DNA of 64,000 bases from Sphingobacterium bovistauri (GCF_020295405.1 NZ_JADEYP010000003.1:62001-126000), one strand, 5' to 3'. Shown: positions 38,794-48,628, counted from the first letter of the stretch. Program-made: numbers and translations. Notes: a model not told the origin generated them from the sequence alone.

Positions 38794-40008
38794 TTATCTT
38801 TTAATTGAAATAATATTATTGTGATCTTCTTTAGGTGATGTTTGCATTGGATTGAGGTTTATGTTAATTATCTTAACAGAATTCTTAGCGGAAAGTAGAG
38901 AGGCATATAGTCCATCTGATTTACCGAGAATGAAATTATTCCCTGTAGACAGTTCCTCTACTTTGTAGCGCCCTTTTTTGAGTAAACTGTTAATTTTATA
39001 GGATGTATTATTGTAGTCAATAATGTCTCCCATATTTAAAGAGGAATCAGTTTTTTTATCTGTAGATCTCCTGTTTTCTATTTCCTCTTTTGACAGATTT
39101 ATTTCTCTTTTGATGTCAAATGCCATTATATAATTAACTATCTTTTCAGCATCAGCTGCGGCAGAATGTATTTCATAAGGCTTATCTTTTAGCAGCTGTA
39201 TCCAGCTCTCCACATAAGCTATATGTTGAGCGGGATCATGTCCTATCTTAAGCTCATGTCCTAAAAGCATTGAAGCTATTTCCGCTCTTAATTCTTCTCG
39301 AGCATATCCATCTGTCCCAAAGCGATTAATCATATCTCGATTTAAACGATCTTTATGTGAAGTCCAGTGGCCCATTTCATGTAAAATGGTGGCATAATAT
39401 TTATCTGCCGAATCAAACTGATTACGTTGTGGCAAAATAATTTTATCTGTATTTGAATTGTAGTATGCTCTATCTTCATTGGTATGAGAAATATCAGCTT
39501 TGGATTCAATTATGAGGTTTTCGACTTTTTGTAATCCTTCCCAGATAGAATTTTTATTTTCATATATTTGTATTGGTTGAATACCATTAATCTGTTCTGC
39601 GTTAAATACCCATGCTGTAGTAACAAGAGGAGTTTCAAGTTTTTGTAGTTCTTTTACTTGTTTTCCCTCTTGCTTGTTAATGATTTTACCTTGATCATCA
39701 CGTTGAGTTAAATATTCATGTGTTTTCACATATTGGATTAACGTTGCTTTTTCTCCCTTTTTAATACTATAACCTTTTGATGCGGCTTGTTTAAATGTTA
39801 ACCATCTGGGGTCATTTCTTTCCGAACATAAAAGGGATAAAATATTGATTCCTTTATAACGATTTCCAGTTATGGCATTGTAAGGAAGAATTAAGGAAAG
39901 TCCATTGCTATTCCATGGCATTTGCCATGGTATTGTTCCTTGTTCCAGCTTTTTAATAATATTGTTAGCTACAATTTCATGTAAAGCTTTAGAGTTTTTA
40001 GTGCTCAT
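38794..40008 (-). CDS. ardC: ArdC-family antirestriction protein (ssDNA-binding N-domain plus zincin-like domain)
   Basis: 404 residues from the ATG at 40008 (MSTKNSKALHEIVANNII), chosen because a near-perfect Shine-Dalgarno AAGGAGGTGA lies just upstream; the alternative ATG at 40032 would place that SD inside the gene. The N-terminus carries the DUF1738/ArdC block (QGTIPWQMPW; NAITGNRYKGINIL; GEKATLIQYV; TTAWVFNAEQING). The metallopeptidase-like domain has LHEMGHWTSH (HExxH type) and YAREELRAEIASMLLG as the third-ligand helix. ArdC-like proteins protect incoming single-stranded DNA against restriction in the recipient. The C-terminal ~100 residues are variable. Confidence 0.85.
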   Translation of the reverse strand: MSTKNSKALHEIVANNIIKKLEQGTIPWQMPWNSNGLSLILPYNAITGNRYKGINILSLLCSERNDPRWLTFKQAASKGYSIKKGEKATLIQYVKTHEYLTQRDDQGKIINKQEGKQVKELQKLETPLVTTAWVFNAEQINGIQPIQIYENKNSIWEGLQKVENLIIESKADISHTNEDRAYYNSNTDKIILPQRNQFDSADKYYATILHEMGHWTSHKDRLNRDMINRFGTDGYAREELRAEIASMLLGHELKIGHDPAQHIAYVESWIQLLKDKPYEIHSAAADAEKIVNYIMAFDIKREINLSKEEIENRRSTDKKTDSSLNMGDIIDYNNTSYKINSLLKKGRYKVEELSTGNNFILGKSDGLYASLLSAKNSVKIININLNPMQTSPKEDHNNIISIKR

Positions 40009-40156
40009 ACTCACCTCCTTCCAATGATTCATGATCAGCTATATTATCTGAATATTCTACACCATATATCAAGGCTTCTTCTGATGTAAGCTCCACGCTT
40101 TTTACCGAGGCTAATAAGCGTAATTTTTCTTGTAGGCTCATATAATGTTTATCCAT
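39998..40156 (-). CDS. 52-residue protein overlapping the ardC start
   Basis: ATG at 40156, TAA at 40000-39998. It reads MDKHYMSLQEKLRLLASVKS followed by an acidic second half ending GGEYEH. It lies 6 bp after the M23 gene and overlaps the ardC ATG by 11 bp; its last codons encode the AAGGAGGTGA that would serve ardC. This layout suggests translational coupling and a real gene. No family recognised; too short for most ORF calls. Confidence 0.6.
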   Translation of the reverse strand: MDKHYMSLQEKLRLLASVKSVELTSEEALIYGVEYSDNIADHESLEGGEYEH

Positions 40157-40162
40157 TTTATC

Positions 40163-40687
40163 TTATTTTGAATTGTTTAACATGCGTGTTTGTAATGCTA
40201 TTAGAAATTTAATGGGATTAATATATTGGTTATTCATTCTTATAGCGAGGTGTAAATGTTCGGCTGTTGCTAATCCTGTTTTTCCTGATATACCTATATT
40301 ATCTCCAGCAGATAAATAATCATCTTTCTGTACATAGATGTAGTTTAGGTGGCCATAAATGATTTCTATTGCTCCATTTTTTATAGTGATATAGTTTCCT
40401 AACAGCCTATTATAACGGGCTTCTATGACCTGTCCATCGAGTATACTTTTTACTGTATCAGCTCGGGATTTGAAATCCACACCGTTATGAAATTTTAGTA
40501 CACCTAGGATTGGATGAATGCGTTTACCGTAGGGAGATGTTACCTTGAGTTGAGGCAAGGGACTACTCATTTGCAACTGTTGTGCTAGATGGATTTTAGG
40601 AAAAATTAAAAGGTATATTCCAATAGTAATTAAAGCAGGGTACATCCCTCTACGCTTTTGGAGGTAGTTAAATAATACGATTAACAT
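40163..40687 (-). CDS. M23-family peptidoglycan endopeptidase of the transfer operon
   Basis: 174 residues: an N-terminal hydrophobic anchor (ALITIGIYLLIFPKIHLAQQ) and an M23/LytM domain. The zinc site is visible as HNGVD (first His and Asp) and HLHLAI (HxH), with IYGHLNYI between. SPYGKRIHPILGVLKFHNGVDF is the typical start of the fold. Such enzymes cut peptide crosslinks to let the secretion channel cross the cell wall. Compact for the family and located between mobC and ardC. Confidence 0.88.
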   Translation of the reverse strand: MLIVLFNYLQKRRGMYPALITIGIYLLIFPKIHLAQQLQMSSPLPQLKVTSPYGKRIHPILGVLKFHNGVDFKSRADTVKSILDGQVIEARYNRLLGNYITIKNGAIEIIYGHLNYIYVQKDDYLSAGDNIGISGKTGLATAEHLHLAIRMNNQYINPIKFLIALQTRMLNNSK

Positions 40688-40733
40688 ATGTTTTAAGTTT
40701 TAAGTGTAGGTATTGGTTTGATAGCAGATGTAC

Positions 40734-42704
40734 TTAGTTAGGTATAATTTGGTTAACCATTTGGTTTACCTCTTGAATTATTTGGGAGTAATTTTCCAGT
40801 AATATTTCTTCTTGCTTATCTCCAAAATCGTAATATTGCGGCATTTCTATATAGTTTTTTTCTTCAATTTGCAGTTCTTTTAAATTCAGATTTATTCTAC
40901 AGTTTATTGCTGTTGTCTGAAATTCTCCCGTAAATTTTTCTATTCTATCACGAGCAAGTATACCTACAACCTCCCCCGCTGATAGGGAAGCGATCTTTCC
41001 TGCAGGTATTAGAGGTTCTAGTTTTTCATTCACCGAAATAGAAGTTTTTGTCCTATCAATGCTTAAACTTTCCCCTTGCTGCTTTACTTTTCCAAAAAGT
41101 CTTTCTAACCATTCTAGGGTATCTTTGCTGCGTACTGCTCCAGAGATTATATTCCCCATGATGGCGATTATAGTATCTGCAGCTTCTTTTCCATATTGTT
41201 GTCGAAGCATAGGTAATTCTTGAATACCAAGTACAACTGCCGAAAGGTTTGATCTTGCTTGAGCCAGAAGTACCTCTATCTTATGGATATATACGCTTGG
41301 AGCCTCATCCACCACTACACCAACGGGCAGATTTCCTTTCGTATTAATAAGCCTAGTAACTCTATTAAGGACAATTGAGAGACATGCAGAGTTAATACTT
41401 TGCGTGCTAGGATCGTTGGCAAGTACTAAAATAGAAGGACATTTAGGGGAGGAGATGTGTAAGTCAAAATCATCTCCTGAAAAAACCCAAAATGTTTCTT
41501 TGGTCGCCATTCTAGAAATAAAGATTTTTAATGTTCCTACTTGTCCTTCTAATTGATCAAATGCTTTTGCTTTATAAGCAGACATAAATGGTGACAATAA
41601 TGAGGCGAGTTCATTGTTACTGAAGAGTACTGTGAATATCTGATCGTATGATAAATTTAAGAAAGCAAGTACATGTGGAAGACTAGAGTATTTGCCTTCT
41701 TTATGCTTGCTGAAAAAATAGATGCATGCGGCAAGGAAGTTGATGGCAGATTGGGTGAAAAATTGATCGCTGCCTGCAGATTTATCTCCCTTTTTTAGGG
41801 CTTCCACTAATGCTTCTGCTGTCTCGGTTGCATCTGCTAAGGTTCTTAAATACTCACTTTTAAAGGGATTTACTCGACGACTTTTATGTGGAAGGTTAAG
41901 ATTTATGACATGAAAATTATGTTCATATCCTTTTTCATGCATCTTACTGTAATGGTAATACGCGATTTTACCTAGATCAGGATATTTAAGGTCGTAAAGG
42001 CACATTGTAAATGACTTGTGTATCATTTGCCGGATAATAGGCATTATAACGCCGAAGCTTTTACCACTTCCCGGAACTCCACAAACTAAAAGTCCTCTAA
42101 AAAGATTCTCTAGGGTTATATAGCCATGGTTGATTTTCCTTTTGTAATAATAAAGCATAGGTATGTTAATCGAATAGGGGGAGTTTGTTGTTTTGGTTTG
42201 CTGAAGAAAAGATTCTTGCTCAACATTCCATCTATCTTTTCCAAGGTTAGAATTTATGATTTTAGATATATTACTTAAGGCAATATGCAGTAATATAATG
42301 CCTATTAAGCTACATGCAGCATAAGTTATATATAAGATCTTAATTTTATATGTAGTGTTGAAATGTTCATCATTATAGTATGCCCAAATAGAAATAACTA
42401 ACAGAAAAAATCCTAGAATTAATGGATATAGTATGTGTTTTTGTGGATTAAGATCAACTTTCTTTTTTGATAATGTTCCTATTGAAACCAATGCAACTAA
42501 GCAGAGCGTAAATAATTTACTTGTAATGGGGCTAGTATAAATAGGTAAACTTAAAATTTTGTAGTTTAGATTTATCAGAAGTGAATACTTTATTACCAGT
42601 ATTTCTTTTGCAATTACAATCAAGTAAATTTCAAGTAGAACCGAAAGATATATTGCAAATTGAAGCAATCTGAATAAACTTTTTTGTTCTTTAGATTCTT
42701 CCAT
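40734..42704 (-). CDS. mobC: Type IV coupling protein (MobC-type, VirD4-like)
   Basis: 656 residues. About five transmembrane segments occupy the first ~150 residues. The ATPase has Walker A GVPGSGKSFGV, followed by CLYDLKYPDLGKIAYYHY, the pattern that links it to CTnDOT MobC proteins, and Walker B VVVDEAPSVYI. It delivers the relaxase-DNA complex to the secretion channel. In CTnDOT mobC sits with mobA/mobB; here it is after traN, at the far end of the tra operon. Confidence 0.88.
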   Translation of the reverse strand: MEESKEQKSLFRLLQFAIYLSVLLEIYLIVIAKEILVIKYSLLINLNYKILSLPIYTSPITSKLFTLCLVALVSIGTLSKKKVDLNPQKHILYPLILGFFLLVISIWAYYNDEHFNTTYKIKILYITYAACSLIGIILLHIALSNISKIINSNLGKDRWNVEQESFLQQTKTTNSPYSINIPMLYYYKRKINHGYITLENLFRGLLVCGVPGSGKSFGVIMPIIRQMIHKSFTMCLYDLKYPDLGKIAYYHYSKMHEKGYEHNFHVINLNLPHKSRRVNPFKSEYLRTLADATETAEALVEALKKGDKSAGSDQFFTQSAINFLAACIYFFSKHKEGKYSSLPHVLAFLNLSYDQIFTVLFSNNELASLLSPFMSAYKAKAFDQLEGQVGTLKIFISRMATKETFWVFSGDDFDLHISSPKCPSILVLANDPSTQSINSACLSIVLNRVTRLINTKGNLPVGVVVDEAPSVYIHKIEVLLAQARSNLSAVVLGIQELPMLRQQYGKEAADTIIAIMGNIISGAVRSKDTLEWLERLFGKVKQQGESLSIDRTKTSISVNEKLEPLIPAGKIASLSAGEVVGILARDRIEKFTGEFQTTAINCRINLNLKELQIEEKNYIEMPQYYDFGDKQEEILLENYSQIIQEVNQMVNQIIPN

Positions 42705-42761
42705 ATTTGTATTCTACAGGATTATAAGATGTGTTTACTATTTTGTTGTTGGAGGTAAAAC

Positions 42762-43613
42762 TTAAATATGCTGAGCATTTAAAATATCTTTAAATTCTAC
42801 ATTTACGTCAATCATACGCCCAGAGATCTGTTTTTCTGTGAGGCTTATTTTCATTACTTTATTATTTGGGAAAATGACTTTTTTAATGACGTAAATATTT
42901 CGCTGTTTCGATTTTATTGTGCGAATTTCCCTAAAACTCCATATAGGTTTAATTTCAAGACTTTGGAAGTTGCTTGCTTTTAAAACTTTCTTATCTTCAA
43001 TAAACACTCTAAACTCATCAATGTCATAGCTCAGGTTGGTTGAATTAGCAAAGCTTATGTCTAAAAACATGTAATCCCCTAGTGCATAAATCTGATTAAC
43101 AGAAATACTGATTCCCATATCCTTTTTTTCAACAACTGGTTTGTATTTTCTTGTAGATAAAATATTTAACGAGATCTCTCTTTTGTTCATATCTGAGAGC
43201 AATTCACCTGTAATATTTAAAGGTTGTGCATGTATCGGGTCAAGTTCTATAAGAGAAGGAATGTCTGCCTGAAATGAATGAAGATAACATAATCGATACT
43301 GTGCAATAAAGTCTTCTGCTACAATCGTTAAGGTGCCAAGTTCACTCTCCGTTGGGATTAGGTCGGTAGAGTCATTCTGAAATTTTATACGCAACATATT
43401 TTCTAGCGGTAGGTCCCCGTGTACTCGATGGTTGGATATATCAACATATTTAATTGGCTGAGGGGACAGAAAATGTACTGAGTTATCCGCCAAAAGGTAT
43501 ATAATGGGTAATTCCTGCATTCGTGTTTGGCCGCTTGGTTGACTTTGTCCTATTAGCTGCGTGAGTGAGAATACCGGTAATATTATGGATAGTATTATTT
43601 TTATAATTTTCAT
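42762..43613 (-). CDS. traN: Conjugative transposon protein TraN (DUF4138)
   Basis: 283 residues with a signal peptide ending near TQLIGQ. The exported part begins LPIIYLLADNSVHFLSPQPIKYVDIS, the TraN beta-rich domain, and includes DYMFLDISFANSTNLSYDIDEFRVFIEDKK and KVIFPNNKVMKISLTEKQISGR, as in DUF4138. TraN is a VirB9-like outer component of the transfer apparatus. It follows traM by 111 bp and precedes mobC. Confidence 0.85.
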   Translation of the reverse strand: MKIIKIILSIILPVFSLTQLIGQSQPSGQTRMQELPIIYLLADNSVHFLSPQPIKYVDISNHRVHGDLPLENMLRIKFQNDSTDLIPTESELGTLTIVAEDFIAQYRLCYLHSFQADIPSLIELDPIHAQPLNITGELLSDMNKREISLNILSTRKYKPVVEKKDMGISISVNQIYALGDYMFLDISFANSTNLSYDIDEFRVFIEDKKVLKASNFQSLEIKPIWSFREIRTIKSKQRNIYVIKKVIFPNNKVMKISLTEKQISGRMIDVNVEFKDILNAQHI

Positions 43614-43724
43614 AGTGTTATATTATTGCAAGAGGTTAATTTTTATAAAAATGTCTTAATAAAGCAATGAAATCGTTAATTGATTCGTTTCTGATTAAGG
43701 TTTTTTTTTAATACGAGTAGGATG

Positions 43725-44882
43725 CTATTTCGATGTGTTCTTTGAGCTAGCATCAAATAAATAAACATGGGTATTGTATTTTATTTTTGCTTTATTCTTT
43801 CTTATGTGTTTATTTATAGCTGTACTTGTGGATTGAAACATACGCTGGAGCGTGCTCATTAATAGTTGGGAGTTATTTTCTGCTTGCTGATTTATGGTTA
43901 TTCCTTGAGTTGAATTACCACTTATCTCACGTCCGAACTCTCTAAACTGTGATTCAGGAACAAATAATCCTGCTTGGCCATCTTGATCATATATATCCAA
44001 TTTCACTGGTAATATTTGATCCATATGCATAATAGACTGAATTGTTAATTGTACTCTTTGGGCTGTGAATCCAGATACTTTGGCATATAGAAATGTACCT
44101 TTATCAATTTTATGTTCGCCAATTCTAAGATCTTCAAGGAGTCTTAATCGTAGGCGAGAATCAGCATAAGAAGTCCTATTTTCATCTATTATTGCTTTTA
44201 TTAAGCTCAGTTGCTCTCCACTTTTTATTGTGTTAAACACATTTTTAGTAGTGGCGAACTTTTCGACACTTAGGGTCGATGGCTGCTGAATTATGGCTGC
44301 TGTGGAATTTGCTGTCTGAATATTTTCCTCATTTTTAATAAATTCTGGGTCATTAGCTTTAGCAAAACTGTCTGCAAGAGCCATCTGTTTTCTAAATAGA
44401 TCCAGAGGGTCCATTGGCTTAGTATGAGTTTCCTCCTGTGGTGTAGCACTTTTGTAAGGTAAGTTATTAAGTATGTTTTGCAGTTCTTGATCCTCACTTT
44501 TTGGAACATATTGCTGTTTTGTGTTATAAGAAAACTGAAGGGATGATAATGATTTTTCAATAGAATCTAGTTTTCGTTTTTCGTTTTCATTATACAATTC
44601 ATCGAATTTAAATTCTGCTTGCTGATCCTGCTTTATCTCACTTATCGCTGTATATCCATCAGCATATTTATATTGATTTTTATAAGCTGCAAGTTTATCG
44701 GCTAGCTCTCTTTTTTTTATTTCATCCGACACCTCAGAAATATTCACCTGCAAAGTTTCCGTTTGCTTATCGTTAGTTTTCTCTTCTTGGAAAAAGTCAC
44801 CAAGTACGTAATAAAATATGCATAAAAAGGGAAATGCTATTAGAGGAATAATATATCGTGGTTTTTTGAAATTAACTTTCAT
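43725..44882 (-). CDS. traM: Conjugative transposon protein TraM
   Basis: 385 residues: a short cytoplasmic N-terminus (VNFKKPRYIIPLIAFPFLCIFYYVLGDFF with a single membrane anchor), a long Gln/Glu/Lys-rich linker, and a C-terminal TraM domain (GTFLYAKVSGFTAQRVQLTI, DIYDQDGQAGLFVPESQFRE). TraM is the VirB10-like component linking inner and outer membranes. It is 6 bp after the TraL-like gene. Confidence 0.9.
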   Translation of the reverse strand: MKVNFKKPRYIIPLIAFPFLCIFYYVLGDFFQEEKTNDKQTETLQVNISEVSDEIKKRELADKLAAYKNQYKYADGYTAISEIKQDQQAEFKFDELYNENEKRKLDSIEKSLSSLQFSYNTKQQYVPKSEDQELQNILNNLPYKSATPQEETHTKPMDPLDLFRKQMALADSFAKANDPEFIKNEENIQTANSTAAIIQQPSTLSVEKFATTKNVFNTIKSGEQLSLIKAIIDENRTSYADSRLRLRLLEDLRIGEHKIDKGTFLYAKVSGFTAQRVQLTIQSIMHMDQILPVKLDIYDQDGQAGLFVPESQFREFGREISGNSTQGITINQQAENNSQLLMSTLQRMFQSTSTAINKHIRKNKAKIKYNTHVYLFDASSKNTSK

Positions 44883-44888
44883 AATGAA

Positions 44889-45338
44889 TTATTGGTTAAG
44901 TACAGTATCTGATATTTTAGGCTTTTTCATAGAATTTTCAATCTTTTGCATTCTTTCAAATACATGTAATACCATGATACTGTCTTGATGAGTTAATGAA
45001 TCTTTACTAACAATATTTTCAATTATACTTTGTAAGGCTAGTAATTCTTTAAGGGCTCCTGCTGAGCTTGCGATACTACCGATGCTTGAAGTTACACTAC
45101 CAAGCAGGGGAGCGGAAGAGAGTTCATGGTTATCTTTTGGGCTTTTGTATAAATAAAAAAAGCATACTATAGAGATTAGAATGCTTGTTACCATGAATGC
45201 GAATATTATTCTGGGATAGATCCTCAATATTGTTATTATTTTAATTTTTATAAAATTTATTTGATCTTCCCATCGGTTATATATCTCCAACCAAATTGTT
45301 GGTTTATCTACTTTATCAGATGTTGGTTTTTTGAACAT
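44889..45338 (-). CDS. Small inner-membrane transfer protein at the TraL position
   Basis: 149 residues with one membrane helix (IIFAFMVTSILISIVCFFYLY) and a short helical, Ser-rich C-terminal part (LLGSVTSSIGSIASSAGALKELLALQ). It overlaps the end of traK by 23 bp and precedes traM, exactly where CTnDOT-type elements carry traL. Assignment is by position, size and topology rather than a signature. Confidence 0.6.
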   Translation of the reverse strand: MFKKPTSDKVDKPTIWLEIYNRWEDQINFIKIKIITILRIYPRIIFAFMVTSILISIVCFFYLYKSPKDNHELSSAPLLGSVTSSIGSIASSAGALKELLALQSIIENIVSKDSLTHQDSIMVLHVFERMQKIENSMKKPKISDTVLNQ

Positions 45339-45936
45339 TGCTTATATCTTTATTCTCTACTGTCTTCCATTTTGTAATTAGCACACCATGTCCATTATTT
45401 TCTGTTCTTAGGTTTAGGTCGTGCAAGTATCCTTCGGTAATTATTGTTCTAATTACTGTGGAACTTCTTCTGTCTATTGTCTGCTTTCCGTAATAGCGAA
45501 AGTATTTTTTTTCTGAGTCTATAAATACAGAATCTGTCTGTATGGTTAACACGGCGCTTGATGAGAGTATAGAGTTAAAGAATCCTTTTTCACGTAAGTT
45601 ATTGTATTGTAATGCACCAGTTTCATCGATTAGATACATCGCTTTTTTCATTTGATACTCTATGAACTTCTCATCGGGAGCTAGTGTGAAGAAGAGCATA
45701 TGAAATAAGTTGACGTGCGTGCGGTATTCGAGAGGCCTGTTTACGGTGACATCAAGTTGGTTTGCTTGATATGGCGTAGAATTTTTATCTAAAATATATA
45801 CCGATTTACGCGAAATTTGAATTTGCTTATAAGCAAGGTAACTGATGCCAAGAGAAATAATTATTGATGTTATGAGGCTAGAAATTGAGATCCAAGAGGC
45901 TAATTTTATTTTGTTTTCAATATTTTTAATCATCAT
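45316..45936 (-). CDS. traK: Conjugative transposon protein TraK
   Basis: 206 residues, VirB8-like. One N-terminal membrane helix (ISISSLITSIIISLGISYLAY) and a periplasmic domain with RKSVYILDKNSTPYQA, HVNLFHMLFFTLAPDEKFI and RTIITEGYLHDLNLRTENNGHG, characteristic of TraK. It nucleates assembly of the channel. It starts 19 bp after traJ. Confidence 0.92.
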   Translation of the reverse strand: MMIKNIENKIKLASWISISSLITSIIISLGISYLAYKQIQISRKSVYILDKNSTPYQANQLDVTVNRPLEYRTHVNLFHMLFFTLAPDEKFIEYQMKKAMYLIDETGALQYNNLREKGFFNSILSSSAVLTIQTDSVFIDSEKKYFRYYGKQTIDRRSSTVIRTIITEGYLHDLNLRTENNGHGVLITKWKTVENKDISNVQKTNI

Positions 45937-45955
45937 AGTATGAGAGTTTTCAGGA

Positions 45956-47098
45956 TTAAACTTTAGTTATAATTTTGCTCGCTGTGCGCAATGCTGAGGA
46001 AGAATTTCTTGCTACAGTACTTACTGCAGAGGTGATGCCACTGGTAGATACAATCCACGTACTGATGCTAGGTACGGTGAGCATGGTAAGGCCCCCTATT
46101 AAAAACGAAATGATTACAATACCAAAACTAAGTATACCATTTGAGGCAAACCATCCCAATTTTTCCAAGGTATTCTCCGAGTTTGCCAGTAGCTGCTCGT
46201 AACGTGTAATCTCCGCTTCAAGGGCATATTGTTGAAGGAGCCCTGATATGTGCATTACTAGATATGCAATTCCAGAATATAGGTTTACACTTACAAACCG
46301 AGCTATCCAACTGGCAAAGGAATCCCTAAAGGCGGGAAGTATACTAGTTGATACAGAAAATGGCCCTAAGATTATTAATATTGTAGAATAAATAATTTGA
46401 ATCATAAAAATTACATAAACGCATATTCTTAAAATCCAAAGGGCAAGTGTTTCCAAGGTAAAAGTTAGTAGTAGCTGCAAATTAACTTGCATTCGGTTTT
46501 TCAGTTGTGTTACAGTATTCCATACGTTAGTAAATCCATCTTTTACTGTAGATGTTACGGACTCCCATGCTTTTTCATACCAGGAGTCTGCTTCTTTTTG
46601 AGCTACTTCGGTTTGAGCCTGAATGGTGGTTAGCTGATCTGCAATTTTAATCATTAAATCAGCTCGTTTAATACGCAGGGCGTTAATCTGTTGTTGTCCA
46701 GAATCAAATAACGACTCAGTCTTAGCGGCAATTATGTCTGTGGGATAAGATATCACTCTGGTAAAGGAGCCCCACCAAATAATAACCATTACTAAAGCGA
46801 ATGGACGCAGCAGTGGCATAATTTCTAACTTTTTATCACCCGAAATCATTTCATAAGATCGCGTGGCGAATGATATTAACATAAATATAGCTGCTAGGGC
46901 TTGCGCATCGGCAATGAAAACGTCGTAATGTGACCACATCGTGTTTTTCATGCCTCTTAAAAAATGCATCACACCTTGTTCGTATACGCCATCACCCTGT
47001 AAAAAATTGAAAGTATCTTTAAAGGATTCAGGTACGTTTGAGATTAAAAAAATGATGTTTTCAGCATTGAAAAGGGAGAGGATGTTTAGTGTATTCAT
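45956..47098 (-). CDS. traJ: Conjugative transposon protein TraJ (VirB6-like)
   Basis: 380 residues with several membrane helices: the region AQALAAIFMLISFATRSYEMI, a long central amphipathic stretch, TLETLALWILRICVYVIFMIQIIYSTILIILGPFSVSTSILPAF, and GIVIISFLIGGLTMLTVPSISTWIV. The DWWSY/LPF-type pattern of the family is represented by the SFASWIARFVSVNLYSGIAYL block. It is the inner-membrane channel component. Confidence 0.9.
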   Translation of the reverse strand: MNTLNILSLFNAENIIFLISNVPESFKDTFNFLQGDGVYEQGVMHFLRGMKNTMWSHYDVFIADAQALAAIFMLISFATRSYEMISGDKKLEIMPLLRPFALVMVIIWWGSFTRVISYPTDIIAAKTESLFDSGQQQINALRIKRADLMIKIADQLTTIQAQTEVAQKEADSWYEKAWESVTSTVKDGFTNVWNTVTQLKNRMQVNLQLLLTFTLETLALWILRICVYVIFMIQIIYSTILIILGPFSVSTSILPAFRDSFASWIARFVSVNLYSGIAYLVMHISGLLQQYALEAEITRYEQLLANSENTLEKLGWFASNGILSFGIVIISFLIGGLTMLTVPSISTWIVSTSGITSAVSTVARNSSSALRTASKIITKV

Positions 47099-47111
47099 AG
47101 CATTTTAAAGT

Positions 47112-47912
47112 TCATTGGGTGTATATACGCATTAAGATTTTGTTGGCTATTTGTATATCCGTCTGCGCTGTAGGGATCTGTGGTGTTCTAAAACTTATGG
47201 ACTTTTCAGTCGTGTGAAGTCTTTTGGATAGCAGGATATATTTTGTCTGATACTGAACTTTTGCTTTCCAATTATTCTGTAGAAGACGGAACTCCTTGAG
47301 TATTTGGTGGTAGCTTAGAATTCTTTTGCCTCTATCTAAAAACACCCCTCTGGCAATTCTTAATCTCTGAATTAAGCTTTCAAACTCTTCTAAATACCAG
47401 TCGACTACCCCTTTGTTAATAAGACTCCTTTTTAAATCCTCTGGAAAATCTTTTAGAGGGTCGATATGTTCTTGCAAAAGGGGGGAGAGCTCACTTTTAT
47501 AATATAAATTCCAAAGAGGATCAAAAGTAGAAGCTTGTGGTGTGTAGTTGTATATTTCGGTAAGTGCTGTCGTGGATAATGTATCGCTATGGTGTTTATA
47601 TTTGTCGGTAGATTCTTTCATTGCAAGCAGCATGCCCATTCGCAAGGTCTGAGGGCCTGTAGGCGAGAGTGGGCGCCTATCTGTTTTAGGATAGTTGGGA
47701 TGAAGGCCCCAAGTGATCCAGTACTGTGGGTTCAAACTTAAAAAACCTTTTTTAGGTGTAAATTTATCTTTATCCCATTGTTTATATACCATACGTTCTT
47801 GTTGATTGATGATGTGTTTATCATTTATTTTTAAGACAGCTTGCGCAAATAGTGTATGTGATAATAGTATGAAATGGAATAAAAACAGGTACAGAACATT
47901 TAATTTTAGCAT
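47112..47912 (-). CDS. Secreted protein of the transfer operon, function unknown
   Basis: 266 residues with a signal peptide (FHFILLSHTLFAQ). The mature part is Lys/Arg- and Tyr-rich, with FLSLNPQYWITWGLHPNYPKTDRRPLSPTGPQT as its most distinctive segment and a helical second half. It may belong to the DUF5045-type proteins of Bacteroidota conjugative elements, but I am not certain. Its position between the triple paralogues and traJ implies a periplasmic or surface role in transfer. Confidence 0.6.
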   Translation of the reverse strand: MLKLNVLYLFLFHFILLSHTLFAQAVLKINDKHIINQQERMVYKQWDKDKFTPKKGFLSLNPQYWITWGLHPNYPKTDRRPLSPTGPQTLRMGMLLAMKESTDKYKHHSDTLSTTALTEIYNYTPQASTFDPLWNLYYKSELSPLLQEHIDPLKDFPEDLKRSLINKGVVDWYLEEFESLIQRLRIARGVFLDRGKRILSYHQILKEFRLLQNNWKAKVQYQTKYILLSKRLHTTEKSISFRTPQIPTAQTDIQIANKILMRIYTQ

Positions 47913-47956
47913 AATTTTAGATTTATGGTGTGTGAAATGTTTTAATAAACAGGGGA

Positions 47957-48628
47957 TTACTTTAGCATGTTAAAAAATCTTAAAATTTCATCTGCTTTTT
48001 GCTTATCCATATTTATAAAGCTTGCATAGGGGTTAACTGATTTAATAATTCCATTTACTTTAGCCCAGTAAATGGAGCGGTGCATGGAGAACATAAGGGC
48101 TCTAATTACTTTAAGCTCTAAACTTATTTTTGAAAGTAAATAATCTCTCTTCTGGTAATCCATAAGTATTTTTGCACCTTCTTTTAATATAAAGTCTGAA
48201 ACTTCTACAGCTAGTTTTATGCTTCTATCTTTAAAAGATCTGGATGCTTGTTCTGCAAATAAGAGTAGCCAAGGTGCTTGTGCTGCTTGCTGCAAAATCT
48301 CGTTGCTCTGATTATATATATCTTCTACAATTCTAGTTATACCTACTACTTGTATAGAGGATTTTAAGCCCTCATCAATATGAGTTAGAGACTCATGTAT
48401 TATATTTTTAACTAAAACCACAGCACTTAAATTTGTATTGATGTCCTCTACCTGAGTCTTTATATGGTTTAATAGTGACTTATGGTAGTTCTCTGAAGCG
48501 ATACGAACGGAGGCATTTTCGTTAATTACCCGCAGATGATTAGCATCAAAAATTACTGTTACCAAACTTTGTGCGCATAGTGGTTTTAGAAGTATGGATA
48601 TAATAATTGTTAGATATATATTTTTCAT
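47957..48628 (-). CDS. Secreted transfer-operon paralogue 3 (VirB5/TraI-position protein)
   Basis: 223 residues with a signal peptide (SILLKPLCAQ). Mostly helical. It resembles the two preceding gene products: ILLFAEQASRSFKDRSIKLAVEVSDFIL here compares with ILLFAEESAREFKSRATNLALEVGTFVL at 49281-49940, and the C-terminal SVNPYASFINMDKQKADEIL compares with SLNPYSKFINIDKSIADDII. Its start overlaps the preceding gene's stop by 4 bp. By position it equals TraI of CTnDOT-like elements, a presumed VirB5-like, surface or periplasmic component. Confidence 0.65.
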   Translation of the reverse strand: MKNIYLTIIISILLKPLCAQSLVTVIFDANHLRVINENASVRIASENYHKSLLNHIKTQVEDINTNLSAVVLVKNIIHESLTHIDEGLKSSIQVVGITRIVEDIYNQSNEILQQAAQAPWLLLFAEQASRSFKDRSIKLAVEVSDFILKEGAKILMDYQKRDYLLSKISLELKVIRALMFSMHRSIYWAKVNGIIKSVNPYASFINMDKQKADEILRFFNMLK

